From: Aquabacterium commune
Lineage (GTDB): Bacteria; Pseudomonadota; Gammaproteobacteria; Burkholderiales; Burkholderiaceae_C
Assembly: GCF_004362855.1 (NCBI RefSeq)
Contig: NZ_SNXW01000001.1
Coordinates: forward strand, 494,121 to 558,120
DNA: 64,000 nt
Direction: 5' to 3'
Position numbers and translations under genes: made by a program. The notes under the pieces were generated by a model that was not told the origin of the DNA, did not search any database, and worked only from the letters and a program-made list of their open reading frames with translations. Position 1 is the first letter of the stretch; the number at the start of each line of letters is the position of its first letter. Of the stretch, positions 1-8,547 are shown one piece after another.

Positions 1-72
1 CCGGGCCAACTGCCGCCCGACGGTGGACTTGCCGCCACCCGGCAGGCCCACCAAAGCAACCACCGATTTCAA
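1..72 (-). CDS. aroK: Shikimate kinase AroK, N-terminal fragment
   Basis: Shikimate kinase phosphorylates shikimate at the 3-hydroxyl with ATP, the fifth step of the chorismate pathway, in the cytosol. Only the first 24 codons are inside the window; the rest lies left of base 1. The visible part has the short first beta strand followed by the P-loop GLPGGGKSTVG, typical of the AroK family. The start is read as TTG at 72, giving MKSVVALVGLPGGGKS, with AGAAAG just upstream as ribosome binding site. It begins 13 bases after the pilQ stop on the same strand, the pilQ-aroK order common in beta- and gammaproteobacteria, so it is probably the last gene of the pil operon seen here. Confidence 0.85.
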   Translation of the reverse strand, partial: MKSVVALVGLPGGGKSTVGRQLAR

Positions 73-85
73 AAGCCACTTTCTG

Positions 86-2260
86 TCAGCGCAAGGCTGC
101 CTTCTCCGACACCACCTTGGGCGTCAGGAAAATCAACAATTCAGAGCGTTTGGTGGAACGGCTGTTGTTCTTGAACAGGTTGCCCAGCACCGGGATGTCA
201 CCCAGCACCGGCACACGCTGTTCGGCATTGTTTTCGCTCTGCTGGAAGATGCCGCCGATCACCACCGTGCCGCCATTTTCCACCAGAACCTGGGTCTGAA
301 CGTGCTTGGTGTCGATCGCGAAGCCCGCGGTGGTCACCTGACCCACGCTGTCCTTGTTCACATCGACGTCCAGGATGATGCTGCCCTCGGGCGTGATCTG
401 GGGCGTGACTTCCAGCTTCAGGTTGGCCTTGCGGAAGGTGATGGCCGTGGCGCCGCTGGACGTGGCCGTCTGGTAAGGCAGTTCCGTGCCTTGCTCGATC
501 AGCGCCTTGACCTGGTCGGCCGTGATGACGCGCGGGCTGGACACGATCTTGCCGCGACCGTCGGCTTCCAGGGCGGAAATTTCCAGGTTCAGCGCATGGT
601 TCACGCTGGAGGTGAACAGCGACACACCCATCGTGGCCGCGTTGAAGCCGTTGATGCCCTGGCTGGGCAGGTTCACAAAGTAGCTGTTGGCCACCGACGA
701 CACACCGCCCAAGCCCTGGTCGGGCGAAGCCACCGTGCCGGAGTAGTTGCCATTGATGCCCAGGTTCAGGTTGCCCGAAGACGCCACCGCCGTCTTGTTG
801 CTGGTGCCCAGACGCACACCCAGGTTGCGGCTGAAGTTGTCGTCGGCCTCGACGATGCGGGCCTCGATCAGCACCTGGCGCACCGGGATGTCGATCTTGG
901 CGATCATCGCCTGGATCTCTTCCAGCTTGGACGGGATGTCGTTGACGAAGAGCTGGTTGGTCCGCGTCTCGAAGATCACGCTGCCGCGCGGCGACAGGAT
1001 GCGGGTGCTGTTGCCCGAACCACCACTGCCACCTGTGCGGCTGCCCGTCAGGCCCTTGGCGATTTCCTCGGCCTTGGTGTAGTTGAGCTGGAAGGACTGG
1101 TTGCGCAGCGGCTCCAGTGCGGCCACCTGGGCCTTGGCTTCGAGGTCGATCTTTTCCTTGGCGTTGATCTCGTCCTTGGGTGCGATCCACAGCACATTGC
1201 CGGACTTGCGCACGCCCAGGCCCTTGGCCTGCAGGATGATGTCCAGGGCCTGGTCCCAAGGCACGTCTTTCAGGCGCAAGGTCACGCTGCCGTTGACCGT
1301 GTCGGACGTCACCACGTTGAAGTTGGTGAAGTCGGCGATCACCTGCAGCAGGGCGCGCACTTCGATGTTCTGGAAGTTCAGCGAGAGCTTCTCACCCGAG
1401 TAGCCCGGGCCTTGCGTCAGTTTGTTGGGGTCCACCTTGCGCGAGCGCACTTCCAGCACGAACTGGTTGTCGCTCTGGTAGGCCGAGTGCTCCCAGTCGC
1501 CGCGCGGGTTCACCACCAGCTTGACGCGGTCGCCCGTCTGGGTGGCCGTGACAGCCTGCACCGGGGTGCCGAAGTCGGCCACGTCGAAGCGCTTGCGCAG
1601 GCGCTCGGGCAAGGAGGCACGCACGAACTCGACCACCAGGGACTGGCCCTGCTGGCGGATGTCCACGCCGACCTGGTTGTTGGGCAGCTCGACCACGACG
1701 CGGCCGGCGCCATCCTGGCCACGGCGGAAGTCGATGTCCTTGAGCGCCAGCGGTGCGACGTTCTTGTTCTCGGCAAAGTGCAGGGCGTCATCGGCCTTGT
1801 CGGCCTGGGGCTTGGCCAGCACCGCAGCGGGTGCGGCGGCCGGTGCCGACGCCACGGAGGGCTCCAGGTAGACCATCAGCGTCTTGCCTTGCAGCTCAGC
1901 GCGGTAGGTCGTGGCCTGGCGCAGGTTCAGCACGACACGCGAGCGGTCACCGGCATTGGCGACGCTCACGGTGCGCAGGTTGCCGTTGTTGATGTCCACC
2001 ACATTGCGCGCCAGGCTGCTGGACACGCCAGGCAGGTCGAGGGCGATGCGCGGCGGGCTCTGCACCACGAAGCCAGCCGGCAAGGCGGCCAGGGGTTCGG
2101 ACAGCTCGATGCGCACCACTTCGGCGCCAGCCTGCTGGGTGCTGGTGATGGCCTGGATCGCAGCGGCGGCCCAGCTCAGGGGCGATGCCAGCGCCAGGCC
2201 AAGCCCGACCATCGCAAGACGCCACGGTTTCATAGACAGGTTCTCCAGCTTCATCATCAT
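86..2260 (-). CDS. pilQ: Type IV pilus secretin PilQ
   Basis: PilQ forms the outer-membrane ring through which the type IVa pilus passes. The protein has a signal peptide (MKPWRLAMVGLGLALASP, cut near SWA-A), two AMIN domains that bind peptidoglycan (about residues 30-130 and 175-285), an STN/secretin N0 domain (about 310-385, LNFQNIEVRALLQVIADF), an N1 domain and the C-terminal secretin domain ending with VPVLGDIPVLGNLFKN. A Ser/Gly-rich loop (GSRTGGSGGSGNS) sits in the N1 domain, as in other PilQ. I use the ATG at 2260, which overlaps the pilP stop and has GAGGGTGG as ribosome binding site; the ATG at 2233 with GGAGAA upstream gives a shorter leader and is also possible. About 724 residues, normal for the family. 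Confidence 0.95.
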   Translation of the reverse strand: MMMKLENLSMKPWRLAMVGLGLALASPLSWAAAAIQAITSTQQAGAEVVRIELSEPLAALPAGFVVQSPPRIALDLPGVSSSLARNVVDINNGNLRTVSVANAGDRSRVVLNLRQATTYRAELQGKTLMVYLEPSVASAPAAAPAAVLAKPQADKADDALHFAENKNVAPLALKDIDFRRGQDGAGRVVVELPNNQVGVDIRQQGQSLVVEFVRASLPERLRKRFDVADFGTPVQAVTATQTGDRVKLVVNPRGDWEHSAYQSDNQFVLEVRSRKVDPNKLTQGPGYSGEKLSLNFQNIEVRALLQVIADFTNFNVVTSDTVNGSVTLRLKDVPWDQALDIILQAKGLGVRKSGNVLWIAPKDEINAKEKIDLEAKAQVAALEPLRNQSFQLNYTKAEEIAKGLTGSRTGGSGGSGNSTRILSPRGSVIFETRTNQLFVNDIPSKLEEIQAMIAKIDIPVRQVLIEARIVEADDNFSRNLGVRLGTSNKTAVASSGNLNLGINGNYSGTVASPDQGLGGVSSVANSYFVNLPSQGINGFNAATMGVSLFTSSVNHALNLEISALEADGRGKIVSSPRVITADQVKALIEQGTELPYQTATSSGATAITFRKANLKLEVTPQITPEGSIILDVDVNKDSVGQVTTAGFAIDTKHVQTQVLVENGGTVVIGGIFQQSENNAEQRVPVLGDIPVLGNLFKNNSRSTKRSELLIFLTPKVVSEKAALR

Positions 2261-2808
2261 TTGCCACCCTCTTGCAGTTGCAGGGTGGTGGGCCGCTCGA
2301 TCCACTCGCCAGCGGCGTCCTGCACGATCTCGCGCAGCGAGACTTCGGTTTCGGTGATCTTCAAGATCTTCCCGTAGTTCTGGCCGATGTAGTCACCGGC
2401 CTTGACCTGGTAGAGCAAGCCATCCACCTTGAGCAAGGCGAAGGGCAAGCCCTTTTTCTGAACGCTGCCGACCATGGACATGCTGTCCAGCGGAAAGGCC
2501 TCCAGCGGCTCCTTGCGGCGGTTGAGCTCAGCCGCCACAGCAGAATTCGGCTGCCGTGACTCCTGCTTGAGGGCCCCTGCCAGCTTTTGTGCACTGAAAG
2601 GCTCCACGCCATCCATGCCGGCATAGGCTTGCGGGTTGAACTTCTGCGGCGGCGACAGCGGCTGCACATTGGGGCGCACCTGCTGGCGCTCCTGGTCCAT
2701 CCAGGTCTGCAACTCGTTGTGGTCGCTGTCGCAGGCACTCAGGCCTGCCGACAAGGCCACGGCCAGCACCGACCAGGCGAACGAACGGGGAAGATTCGGG
2801 CGCGTCAT
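2257..2808 (-). CDS. pilP: Type IV pilus assembly lipoprotein PilP
   Basis: PilP is an inner-membrane lipoprotein that links the PilN-PilO heterodimer to the periplasmic domains of PilQ. The 183-residue product has a lipoprotein signal with the lipobox LSAC (Cys at about residue 26), a flexible linker, and a C-terminal beta domain (about 100-180; LPFALLKVDGLLYQVKAG) that is the HR domain of the family. Its start codon overlaps the pilO stop as ATGA and its stop overlaps the pilQ start, so the genes are translationally coupled. Lipidation would need LspA, encoded at 26241-26750. Confidence 0.95.
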   Translation of the reverse strand: MTRPNLPRSFAWSVLAVALSAGLSACDSDHNELQTWMDQERQQVRPNVQPLSPPQKFNPQAYAGMDGVEPFSAQKLAGALKQESRQPNSAVAAELNRRKEPLEAFPLDSMSMVGSVQKKGLPFALLKVDGLLYQVKAGDYIGQNYGKILKITETEVSLREIVQDAAGEWIERPTTLQLQEGGK

Positions 2809-3488
2809 GGCTTGGGGCCCTTCTGCTTGGCCTTCTCGGCGCGGATGGCGTCCAGCTCGGTCTGGTCCAGGTAGCGGTAGGTGCGAGCCGTGGCGTCCAT
2901 GAACAGGTTGCCCTGGGCGTCCTTGGCGGCCACATTGCCGACAACCATGTTGTGCAGGGTCACGATGCGCGAGAGGTTGGCGATGTCGGCCGTGAAGGCG
3001 CCGATGTCATGGAAGCGACCGGTGACGCGGATGGCGATCGGCAGCTCGGCGTAGTAGTCCTTGACCACGACCTGCCCCGGGCGGAAAAGCTCGAAGTCCA
3101 GGCCACGGCCCAGGCCGGCCTGGTTGATGTCGGAGAGCAGCGCGTCCATGTCGGCCTTGCCGGGCAGCTGCTTTTCGAGCTGCTTGACGTATTCCTCGAC
3201 CTGGATGCGCTGTTTGCGCAACTCGGCCAGGTTGACGGCCTGAGCGACCTTGGCCTGGTACTCGCTCTTGAGCTGAGGCTCCTTGTCACGCTCGGCCTGG
3301 AGTTCGTCGCTCTGGCCGGACAGCAAGGCCACCCAGCCCAGGATCACGACGACGACGATGGCCAGCAGGAAGCTCGCCAGCTTGGGCAGCAAGGGCCACT
3401 GGCCCGGCTCGTTGGGGTTGAGGCCGCTGAACTGACCCTGGGCCTGTTCGAACAGCGTGTTCAGATCGATGTTGAGGTTTTTGGCCAT
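2805..3488 (-). CDS. pilO: Type IV pilus inner-membrane protein PilO
   Basis: PilO pairs with PilN in the periplasm to form the alignment subcomplex between PilM and PilP/PilQ. The 227-residue protein starts MAKNLNIDLNTLFEQ, has one membrane helix (LASFLLAIVVVVILGWVAL, about 35-55), a coiled-coil stretch (about 65-110) and a ferredoxin-like periplasmic domain (about 120-205). The ATG at 3488 is chosen over a longer open frame because it has GAGGAG six bases upstream and matches the family start. It lies 10 bases after the pilN stop and overlaps pilP by four bases. Confidence 0.95.
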   Translation of the reverse strand: MAKNLNIDLNTLFEQAQGQFSGLNPNEPGQWPLLPKLASFLLAIVVVVILGWVALLSGQSDELQAERDKEPQLKSEYQAKVAQAVNLAELRKQRIQVEEYVKQLEKQLPGKADMDALLSDINQAGLGRGLDFELFRPGQVVVKDYYAELPIAIRVTGRFHDIGAFTADIANLSRIVTLHNMVVGNVAAKDAQGNLFMDATARTYRYLDQTELDAIRAEKAKQKGPKP

Positions 3489-3498
3489 GGTGTGCTCC

Positions 3499-4167
3499 TC
3501 AGGACTGCGGGGCAGCCACAGGGGCGAGCGCGGGACGGCCAGGTGCCTTGCGGCCCTTGGCACCCGCGGGTGCGGCGGCGCCGCCAGCGGCTTCGTCCAC
3601 GTCTTGCGGCTGCTTGAGCGTCAGGCGCATGGAGAACTCGAACAGGCGCTTGGGGTTGCGCGCATCCTTCTGCGCCACGGCAGACACCTTGATCTCCTGC
3701 AGCTCAGGGCGTTCCAGCCAGGTCGAACGGTTGCCGGTGTTGCGCAGGAACTCGGAGACGCGCTCGTTGGTCTGGGCCATGCCCGTGACCATCACCGTGC
3801 GGCCGTCCTGGCGGATCGAGCTCAGGTAGATGCCTTCGGGCGTCTGGGCCACCAACTCGTTGAGCAAATAGACCGGCATGTTGCGGTTGGTCTGCAGGTC
3901 TTCCACGGCACGCTGGCGCGCCTTGAGGGACTCGATCTCGGCCTTCAGCGCAGACACGTCCTTGATTTCCTCGTCCAGCTTGCGGTTGGCAGCGGCCAGG
4001 TAATCGTTGCGCGCCTGCTGGTTGGAGATCATCTGCTGCTGCACGGCATAGCCGCCAGAAACCAGCAGACCGCCCACGCCCACGGCCAGGCCCAATCCAG
4101 CGAAGAAAGCCTGCTTGCGCAGGCGGCGTTTTTCCTCGCGGTGAGGCAGGAGGTTGATCAGGATCAT
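3499..4167 (-). CDS. pilN: Type IV pilus inner-membrane protein PilN
   Basis: PilN binds the cytoplasmic PilM with its N-terminal tail and PilO with its periplasmic domain. The 222-residue product opens with the conserved motif MILINLLPHREEKR, which is the PilM-binding peptide of the family, followed by one membrane helix (about 22-44), a coiled coil (about 50-100) and a ferredoxin-like domain. The C terminus has a linker rich in Ala, Gly and Pro after the fold (AAGGAAAPAGAKGRKAPG). The ATG at 4167 overlaps the pilM stop as ATGA. Longer upstream starts would precede the conserved motif and are rejected. Confidence 0.95.
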   Translation of the reverse strand: MILINLLPHREEKRRLRKQAFFAGLGLAVGVGGLLVSGGYAVQQQMISNQQARNDYLAAANRKLDEEIKDVSALKAEIESLKARQRAVEDLQTNRNMPVYLLNELVAQTPEGIYLSSIRQDGRTVMVTGMAQTNERVSEFLRNTGNRSTWLERPELQEIKVSAVAQKDARNPKRLFEFSMRLTLKQPQDVDEAAGGAAAPAGAKGRKAPGRPALAPVAAPQS

Positions 4168-5243
4168 GCGAGGAACCTCCGCATGGCCAGACCACACGCC
4201 GTCAGGTAGGACGGCGCCTCGCGCCGCAACTTGCTTTCACGCACCGAGGCTCCCAGCTTCATGCCATCGAAGGGGTTGACGACCATGGAGGCAAAGCCGG
4301 TCAACTCGGTGACGCGGTCTTTGAGTCCAGGCAAGGTGGCCGTGCCGCCCGCCAGCATCACGTAGTGCACCTTGTGGTGCGGCGTGCTGGTGAAGAAATA
4401 CTGCAGGGCCCGACCGATTTCCTGCGACAGGCTGTCCACGAAAGGGCTCAGGATGGTGTTCTGGAAGTCTTCGGGCAAGTCACCGGCCAGCTTCTTGGTT
4501 TCGGCTTCCTCGAAGGAAAAACCGTACTGACGCGAGATCAGCTGGGTGAGCTGGGCACCCCCGAATGCCTGGTCGCGGTCGTAGAGCAATTCGCTGTCGC
4601 GCAGCACCTTCAGGCTGGTGTTTTCCGCGCCGATTTCGAACAACGCAACCAGCGCGTCCTTGCCCTCGCCGGGCAGTGCGGCCACCAGGCGTTGCATGGC
4701 CAGGCGCGAAGCGTGCGATTCGATGTCGAGGATGGCGGGCTTCAAGCCCGCGGCTTCGGCCAGACCTTGGCGGTCCTGGACGCGGTCCTTGCGCGATGCG
4801 GCAATCAGCACCTCCACGTCACCGGCAGACGTGGTGCTGGGGCCGATGACGCAAAAATCGAGGCTGACCTCGTCCAGCGAAAACGGGATGTACTGGTTGG
4901 CTTCGGCCTCGACCTGCAGCTCCATTTCCTCTTCACGCAAGCCGGCCGGCAGCATGATTTTCTTGGTGATCACGGCCGACTGGGGCATGGCCATGGCCAC
5001 GTGCTTGGTGCGGGTGCCACTCTTGGTCACGACTTTGCGCACGGCTTCGGCGACCTCGTCGAATTTCTCGATCTGCCCGTCGGCAATCCAGCCCTTCTCG
5101 AACGGCTCGGACGCAAACCGCTCCAGGACATATTCACCCGTGTTTGTCTGGCTCAACTCCACCAGCTTCACGCTGGACGAGCTGATGTCCAGCCCGATCA
5201 TCTGCGCGTGCTTGCGGCCCAAGAGCGTGTCTAGAAAGCTCAC
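4164..5243 (-). CDS. pilM: Type IV pilus assembly ATPase-like protein PilM
   Basis: PilM is an actin/FtsA-like cytoplasmic protein that binds ATP and recruits PilN to the inner face of the membrane. The 359-residue product has the phosphate-1 motif near the start (IGLDISSSSVKLVEL), the conserved EAEANQYIPF segment and the adenosine motif MLAGGTATLPGL near residue 305. The start is a GTG at 5243 preceded by GGGGGA. It is the first gene of the pilMNOPQ operon and is divergent from the penicillin-binding protein gene at 5487, the usual arrangement in beta- and gammaproteobacteria. Confidence 0.95.
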   Translation of the reverse strand: MSFLDTLLGRKHAQMIGLDISSSSVKLVELSQTNTGEYVLERFASEPFEKGWIADGQIEKFDEVAEAVRKVVTKSGTRTKHVAMAMPQSAVITKKIMLPAGLREEEMELQVEAEANQYIPFSLDEVSLDFCVIGPSTTSAGDVEVLIAASRKDRVQDRQGLAEAAGLKPAILDIESHASRLAMQRLVAALPGEGKDALVALFEIGAENTSLKVLRDSELLYDRDQAFGGAQLTQLISRQYGFSFEEAETKKLAGDLPEDFQNTILSPFVDSLSQEIGRALQYFFTSTPHHKVHYVMLAGGTATLPGLKDRVTELTGFASMVVNPFDGMKLGASVRESKLRREAPSYLTACGLAMRRFLA

Positions 5244-5278
5244 ACCGTCCCCCGTGCGCCGAAGTTAGCGCAGGAAAG

Positions 5279-5307
5279 TTAATAAACCACTTGAATCCTA
5301 TCAGCAA
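5279..5307 (-). promoter_or_regulatory. Candidate sigma-70 promoter of the pilM operon
   Basis: On the minus strand TTGCTG (5307-5302) and TATTAA (5284-5279) are separated by 17 bases, a near-consensus sigma-70 arrangement 36 bases upstream of the pilM GTG. This is a reading of the sequence only; no transcription start is known. Confidence 0.45.
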
Positions 5308-5455
5308 AGGTTTTGATCGCGAATGCAGATAAAGCAGGAGAAATCCCCCACACGTTGCGGTATGCACACGCCTTACAGACCGTTTCAAAATCAACCATTT
5401 GCAAGCATTTCCCCCGCCTCACCCAGGCCGGGCGTCGGGGGCGTGCCAGGGTTTC

Positions 5456-5461
5456 TATAAT
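5456..5461 (+). promoter_or_regulatory. Candidate -10 box of mrcA
   Basis: A perfect TATAAT lies 25 bases upstream of the mrcA ATG on the plus strand. No convincing -35 hexamer stands 16-18 bases further upstream, so this would be an activator-dependent or weak promoter with a very short leader. Confidence 0.35.
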
Positions 5462-5486
5462 CCCTCCACGTCTGCGAGCACCATCC

Positions 5487-7889
5487 ATGAGCGATTCCGC
5501 CCCTTCCGGTTCTTCTTCACCCTCTGCCAGCCGCACCAGCGGCGGCGCCCGGCCCTGGTGGCGGCAATGGTTCATCCGCGCGCCCCTGATCCTGGCGGGG
5601 CTGGGCCTGGCGGGCCTGCTCAGCGGCGTCTTGCTGGTGGGCGTGGGGCTGGCGGTTGCCTACCCCAACCTGCCCGATGTCAAGGGACTGACCGACTACC
5701 GACCCAAAATGCCCATGCGGGTGTACTCGGCCGACCAGGTCCTGATCGGTGAGTTCGGCGAGGAAAAGCGCAATTTCCTGCCCATCCAGGACATCCCCCC
5801 GGTGATGCGCAACGCCGTGCTCGCCATCGAGGACGCCCGCTTCTACCGCCATGGCGGCGTGGACTTCCTGGGGGTGTTGCGCGCCGGCCTGGCCAACTTC
5901 GGTGAAGCAGGCAGCCAGGGCGCGTCCACCATCACCATGCAGGTGGCGCGCAATTTCTACTTGCCCACCGAGAAGACGCTGACGCGCAAGATCTACGAGA
6001 TCCTGCTGGCGCTGAAAATCGAGAGCCTGTTGAGCAAGGACCAGATCCTGGAGCTCTACATGAACCAGATCTACCTCGGCCAACGCGCCTATGGCTTTGC
6101 AGCCGCCTGCGACACCTACTTCGGCAAGCCCATCAAGGACATCTCGGTGGCCGAGGCCGCCATGCTGGCCGGTCTGCCCAAGGCGCCCTCGGCCTACAAC
6201 CCGGTGCGCAACCCGCCGCGCGCGCGCCTGCGCCAGCAGTACATCATCGACCGCATGTTCGAGAACGGCTTCATCACCGCCGAACAGCGCAGCACCGCCA
6301 AAGCCGAGGAGCTGCGCTACCGCACCAAGGCCCCCATCCCCGTGCACGCCGAGTACGCCGCCGAAGCCGCCCGCCTGCTGATGCAGGACCAGTACGGTGC
6401 GGAGGCCTACAGCCGCGGCCTGAACGTGCACACCTCGATCAACATGGCCGAGCAGGAAGCCGGCTACAAGGCCCTGCGCAAGGGCCTGCTGGACTTCGAG
6501 CGCCGCCAGGCCTGGCGCGGCCCCGAGGGCTACATCGACCTGCCGGCCGACCCCAAGCTGGTGGACGTGCGCATCGCCGAAGCGCTGGAAGAGCACCCGG
6601 ACAGCGACGACATGCGCGCCGCCGTGGTCATGGGCGCAGCGCCCAAGCGCATCCAGGCCGTGCTGCAATCGGGCGAGCAGCTCGACATCGGCGCCGATGG
6701 CCTGCGCGCCGTGGGCAACGCCCTGAGCGACAAGGCCAACCCCAAGCAGCAGATCCGCCGCGGCGCCATCGTGCGCGTCGTCAAAGACGGCAAAGGCAAC
6801 TGGAGCGTGGTGCAGATCCCCGAGGTGCAAGGCGCCTTCGTGTCGCTGGATCCGCGCACGGGCCTGATCCGCGCCATGGTCGGCGGCTTCGACTTCAACC
6901 GCAACAAGTTCAACCACGTGACGCAGGCCTGGCGCCAGCCGGGCTCGAGCTTCAAACCCTTCATCTACTCGTCGGCACTGGAAAAAGGCTTCACGCCCGC
7001 CACCACCGTGAACGACGCGCCGCTGTTCTTCGATGCCGGCACCACCGGCGGTCAGGCCTGGGAGCCCAAGAACTACGACGGCAAGTTCGAAGGCCCGATG
7101 ACGCTGCGACGTGGCCTGGCCAAGTCCAAGAACATGGTTTCCATCCGCGTGTTGAAGTCGGTGGGCGCCAAATACGCCCAGGACTGGATCACACGCTTTG
7201 GCTTCGAGGCCGACAAGCACCCCGCCTACCTGACGATGGCGCTTGGCGCAGGCTCGGTCACACCGCTGCAGATGGCCAATGGCTACGGCGTGTTCGCCAA
7301 CGGTGGCTACCGCGTCAACCCGACGCTGGTCACGAAGGTGAGCGACAACCGCGGCCATGTGCTGGCCCAGTACCGCCCGGCCACGCTGGACGAAAGCATG
7401 CGCGTCATCGACGCCCGCAACGCCTTCGTCATGAGCAGCCTGTTGCAGGAAGTCACCCGCTCAGGCACGGCCGCACGCGCCCAGGCCACGCTCAAGCGCC
7501 CCGACCTGTACGGCAAGACCGGCACCACCAACGATTCGATGGACGCCTGGTTCGCCGGCTACACCGCCCACAACGTGGCCGTGGTGTGGATCGGTCACGA
7601 CCAGCCGCGCAAGCTGGGCGACCAGGAAACGGGCGGCGGCCTGGCCTTGCCGGTGTGGATCGACTTCATGGGCACCGCGCTCAAAGGCGTGTCCGTGGAA
7701 GAGCCCTCTGTGCCCGAGGGGCTGGTCAACATCGGTGGCGAATGGTTCTACGAGGAATACACCGCCAGCACCGGCGTCAAGGAGCTCAGCCCGGACGCCG
7801 AGGACCGCAGCACCCCGGCCCCCACCTCGCCCGAGGAGAAAAAGGGCATCCTCGACCTGTTCGGCAACAGCGCCAACAAGAGCGAGTGA
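5487..7889 (+). CDS. mrcA: Penicillin-binding protein 1A, bifunctional glycosyltransferase/transpeptidase
   Basis: This class A penicillin-binding protein polymerises lipid II and cross-links peptidoglycan on the periplasmic face of the inner membrane. The 800-residue product has a Ser-rich cytoplasmic tail, one membrane helix (about 33-56), a GT51 domain with the catalytic Glu at about 115 (EDARFYRHGG) and QGASTITMQ, an OB-like insert (about 325-430), and a transpeptidase domain with the active Ser in SSFK (about 487-490), SKN and KTG (677-679). The ATG at 5487 is taken because the upstream in-frame stretch looks non-coding and contains the -10 box. Divergent from pilM. The gene is also called ponA in this group. 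Confidence 0.95.
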   Translation: MSDSAPSGSSSPSASRTSGGARPWWRQWFIRAPLILAGLGLAGLLSGVLLVGVGLAVAYPNLPDVKGLTDYRPKMPMRVYSADQVLIGEFGEEKRNFLPIQDIPPVMRNAVLAIEDARFYRHGGVDFLGVLRAGLANFGEAGSQGASTITMQVARNFYLPTEKTLTRKIYEILLALKIESLLSKDQILELYMNQIYLGQRAYGFAAACDTYFGKPIKDISVAEAAMLAGLPKAPSAYNPVRNPPRARLRQQYIIDRMFENGFITAEQRSTAKAEELRYRTKAPIPVHAEYAAEAARLLMQDQYGAEAYSRGLNVHTSINMAEQEAGYKALRKGLLDFERRQAWRGPEGYIDLPADPKLVDVRIAEALEEHPDSDDMRAAVVMGAAPKRIQAVLQSGEQLDIGADGLRAVGNALSDKANPKQQIRRGAIVRVVKDGKGNWSVVQIPEVQGAFVSLDPRTGLIRAMVGGFDFNRNKFNHVTQAWRQPGSSFKPFIYSSALEKGFTPATTVNDAPLFFDAGTTGGQAWEPKNYDGKFEGPMTLRRGLAKSKNMVSIRVLKSVGAKYAQDWITRFGFEADKHPAYLTMALGAGSVTPLQMANGYGVFANGGYRVNPTLVTKVSDNRGHVLAQYRPATLDESMRVIDARNAFVMSSLLQEVTRSGTAARAQATLKRPDLYGKTGTTNDSMDAWFAGYTAHNVAVVWIGHDQPRKLGDQETGGGLALPVWIDFMGTALKGVSVEEPSVPEGLVNIGGEWFYEEYTASTGVKELSPDAEDRSTPAPTSPEEKKGILDLFGNSANKSE

Positions 7890-7893
7890 GGCG

Positions 7894-7912
7894 GCGCGGC
7901 AGGACGCCGCGC
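7894..7912. terminator. Hairpin between convergent mrcA and cyaY
   Basis: GCGCGGC (7894-7900) and GCCGCGC (7906-7912) form a perfect seven-base stem with a five-base loop in the 29-base gap between the two convergent genes. There is no T run on either side, so it may be a transcription-blocking or mRNA-end structure, not a canonical Rho-independent terminator. Confidence 0.35.
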
Positions 7913-7918
7913 TGTCGC

Positions 7919-8302
7919 TCAAAACTGCAGCGTCACGCGGGACTGCTCCGAGGCGCACTCGGACAGCAGCGCGAAGAACTCCTGCCCGGAGCGGGAGTCT
8001 CGCCAGGCGCCCGTGGCGTCCAGCTTGAAGTGGAAACCACCGCGGCGGGCCGCCAGCCACAGCTCCTGCAGCGGCGGCTGTGCGTTGACGATGAGCTGGC
8101 TGCGGTCCGGCAGGCTCAGTGTGAGCATGTTGCCGGTGCGCGCGCCATCAATGTCGATGACGTCGTCCTCCAGCCAACGGTCCACCGTGCGTTCGATGCG
8201 CGACAGCGCGGCCTGCACCGCCTCGTGGTACTGGACATCGCTCAAAGTTGCCACGGAGGGGGAGACAGCGCCAGTTTCGGCGGGCGTGGCGGGGATCGGC
8301 AT
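7919..8302 (-). CDS. cyaY: Iron donor / frataxin-like protein CyaY
   Basis: CyaY is the bacterial frataxin, a cytosolic iron-binding modulator of the IscS/IscU cluster-assembly machine. The 127-residue product has the family features: an acidic first helix (LSRIERTVDRWLEDDVIDID), the NMLTLSLPDRSQLIVNAQPP beta sheet region, the conserved ELWLAARRGGFHF and a C-terminal helix. The first about 20 residues are a low-complexity extension over E. coli CyaY (106 residues), so a later start is possible. It stands alone, convergent with mrcA and divergent from lptM; no isc gene is in the window. Confidence 0.92.
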   Translation of the reverse strand: MPIPATPAETGAVSPSVATLSDVQYHEAVQAALSRIERTVDRWLEDDVIDIDGARTGNMLTLSLPDRSQLIVNAQPPLQELWLAARRGGFHFKLDATGAWRDSRSGQEFFALLSECASEQSRVTLQF

Positions 8303-8325
8303 GGCGGCTTCCTTAGAATGTGGGC

Positions 8326-8547
8326 ATGATTCGCAATCCTCAAATTCTAGGCAGTCGCGCGCCTGTGCGGCGCGGCACCGTGTGGGTGACCCTGTGCCTC
8401 ACGTTGTCCGTCGCGCCCTTGCTGGGTGCTTGCGGCCTCAAAGGCCCGCTGTACCTGCCGGGGCCGCCGACCACCGCCACGTCGGCTGACACGTCCGCAC
8501 CAGCGCCTGCCACTGCGCCCTCCACCCCGAACACACCCGCACGATGA
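8326..8547 (+). CDS. lptM: LPS translocon maturation lipoprotein LptM (YifL-like)
   Basis: LptM is a small outer-membrane lipoprotein that helps assembly and disulfide maturation of the LptDE translocon. The 73-residue product has a signal peptide with lipobox LGAC and, right after the Cys, the diagnostic sequence GLKGPLYLP. The rest is an Ala/Thr/Pro-rich tail. A GTG two codons upstream (8320) is an alternative start. Its stop overlaps the lysA start as ATGA; the lptM-lysA pairing is widespread in proteobacteria and supports the call. Confidence 0.9.
   Translation: MIRNPQILGSRAPVRRGTVWVTLCLTLSVAPLLGACGLKGPLYLPGPPTTATSADTSAPAPATAPSTPNTPAR

Noticed and set aside
23..2377. Open frame of 784 codons opposite pilQ
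   Set aside because: Antisense shadow; composition dominated by His, Gln, Arg and Gly, and pilQ has all secretin motifs.
8303..8543. Lysine riboswitch or leader peptide before lysA
   Set aside because: The space is filled by lptM and overlaps lysA; no riboswitch fold or lysine-rich leader is seen.
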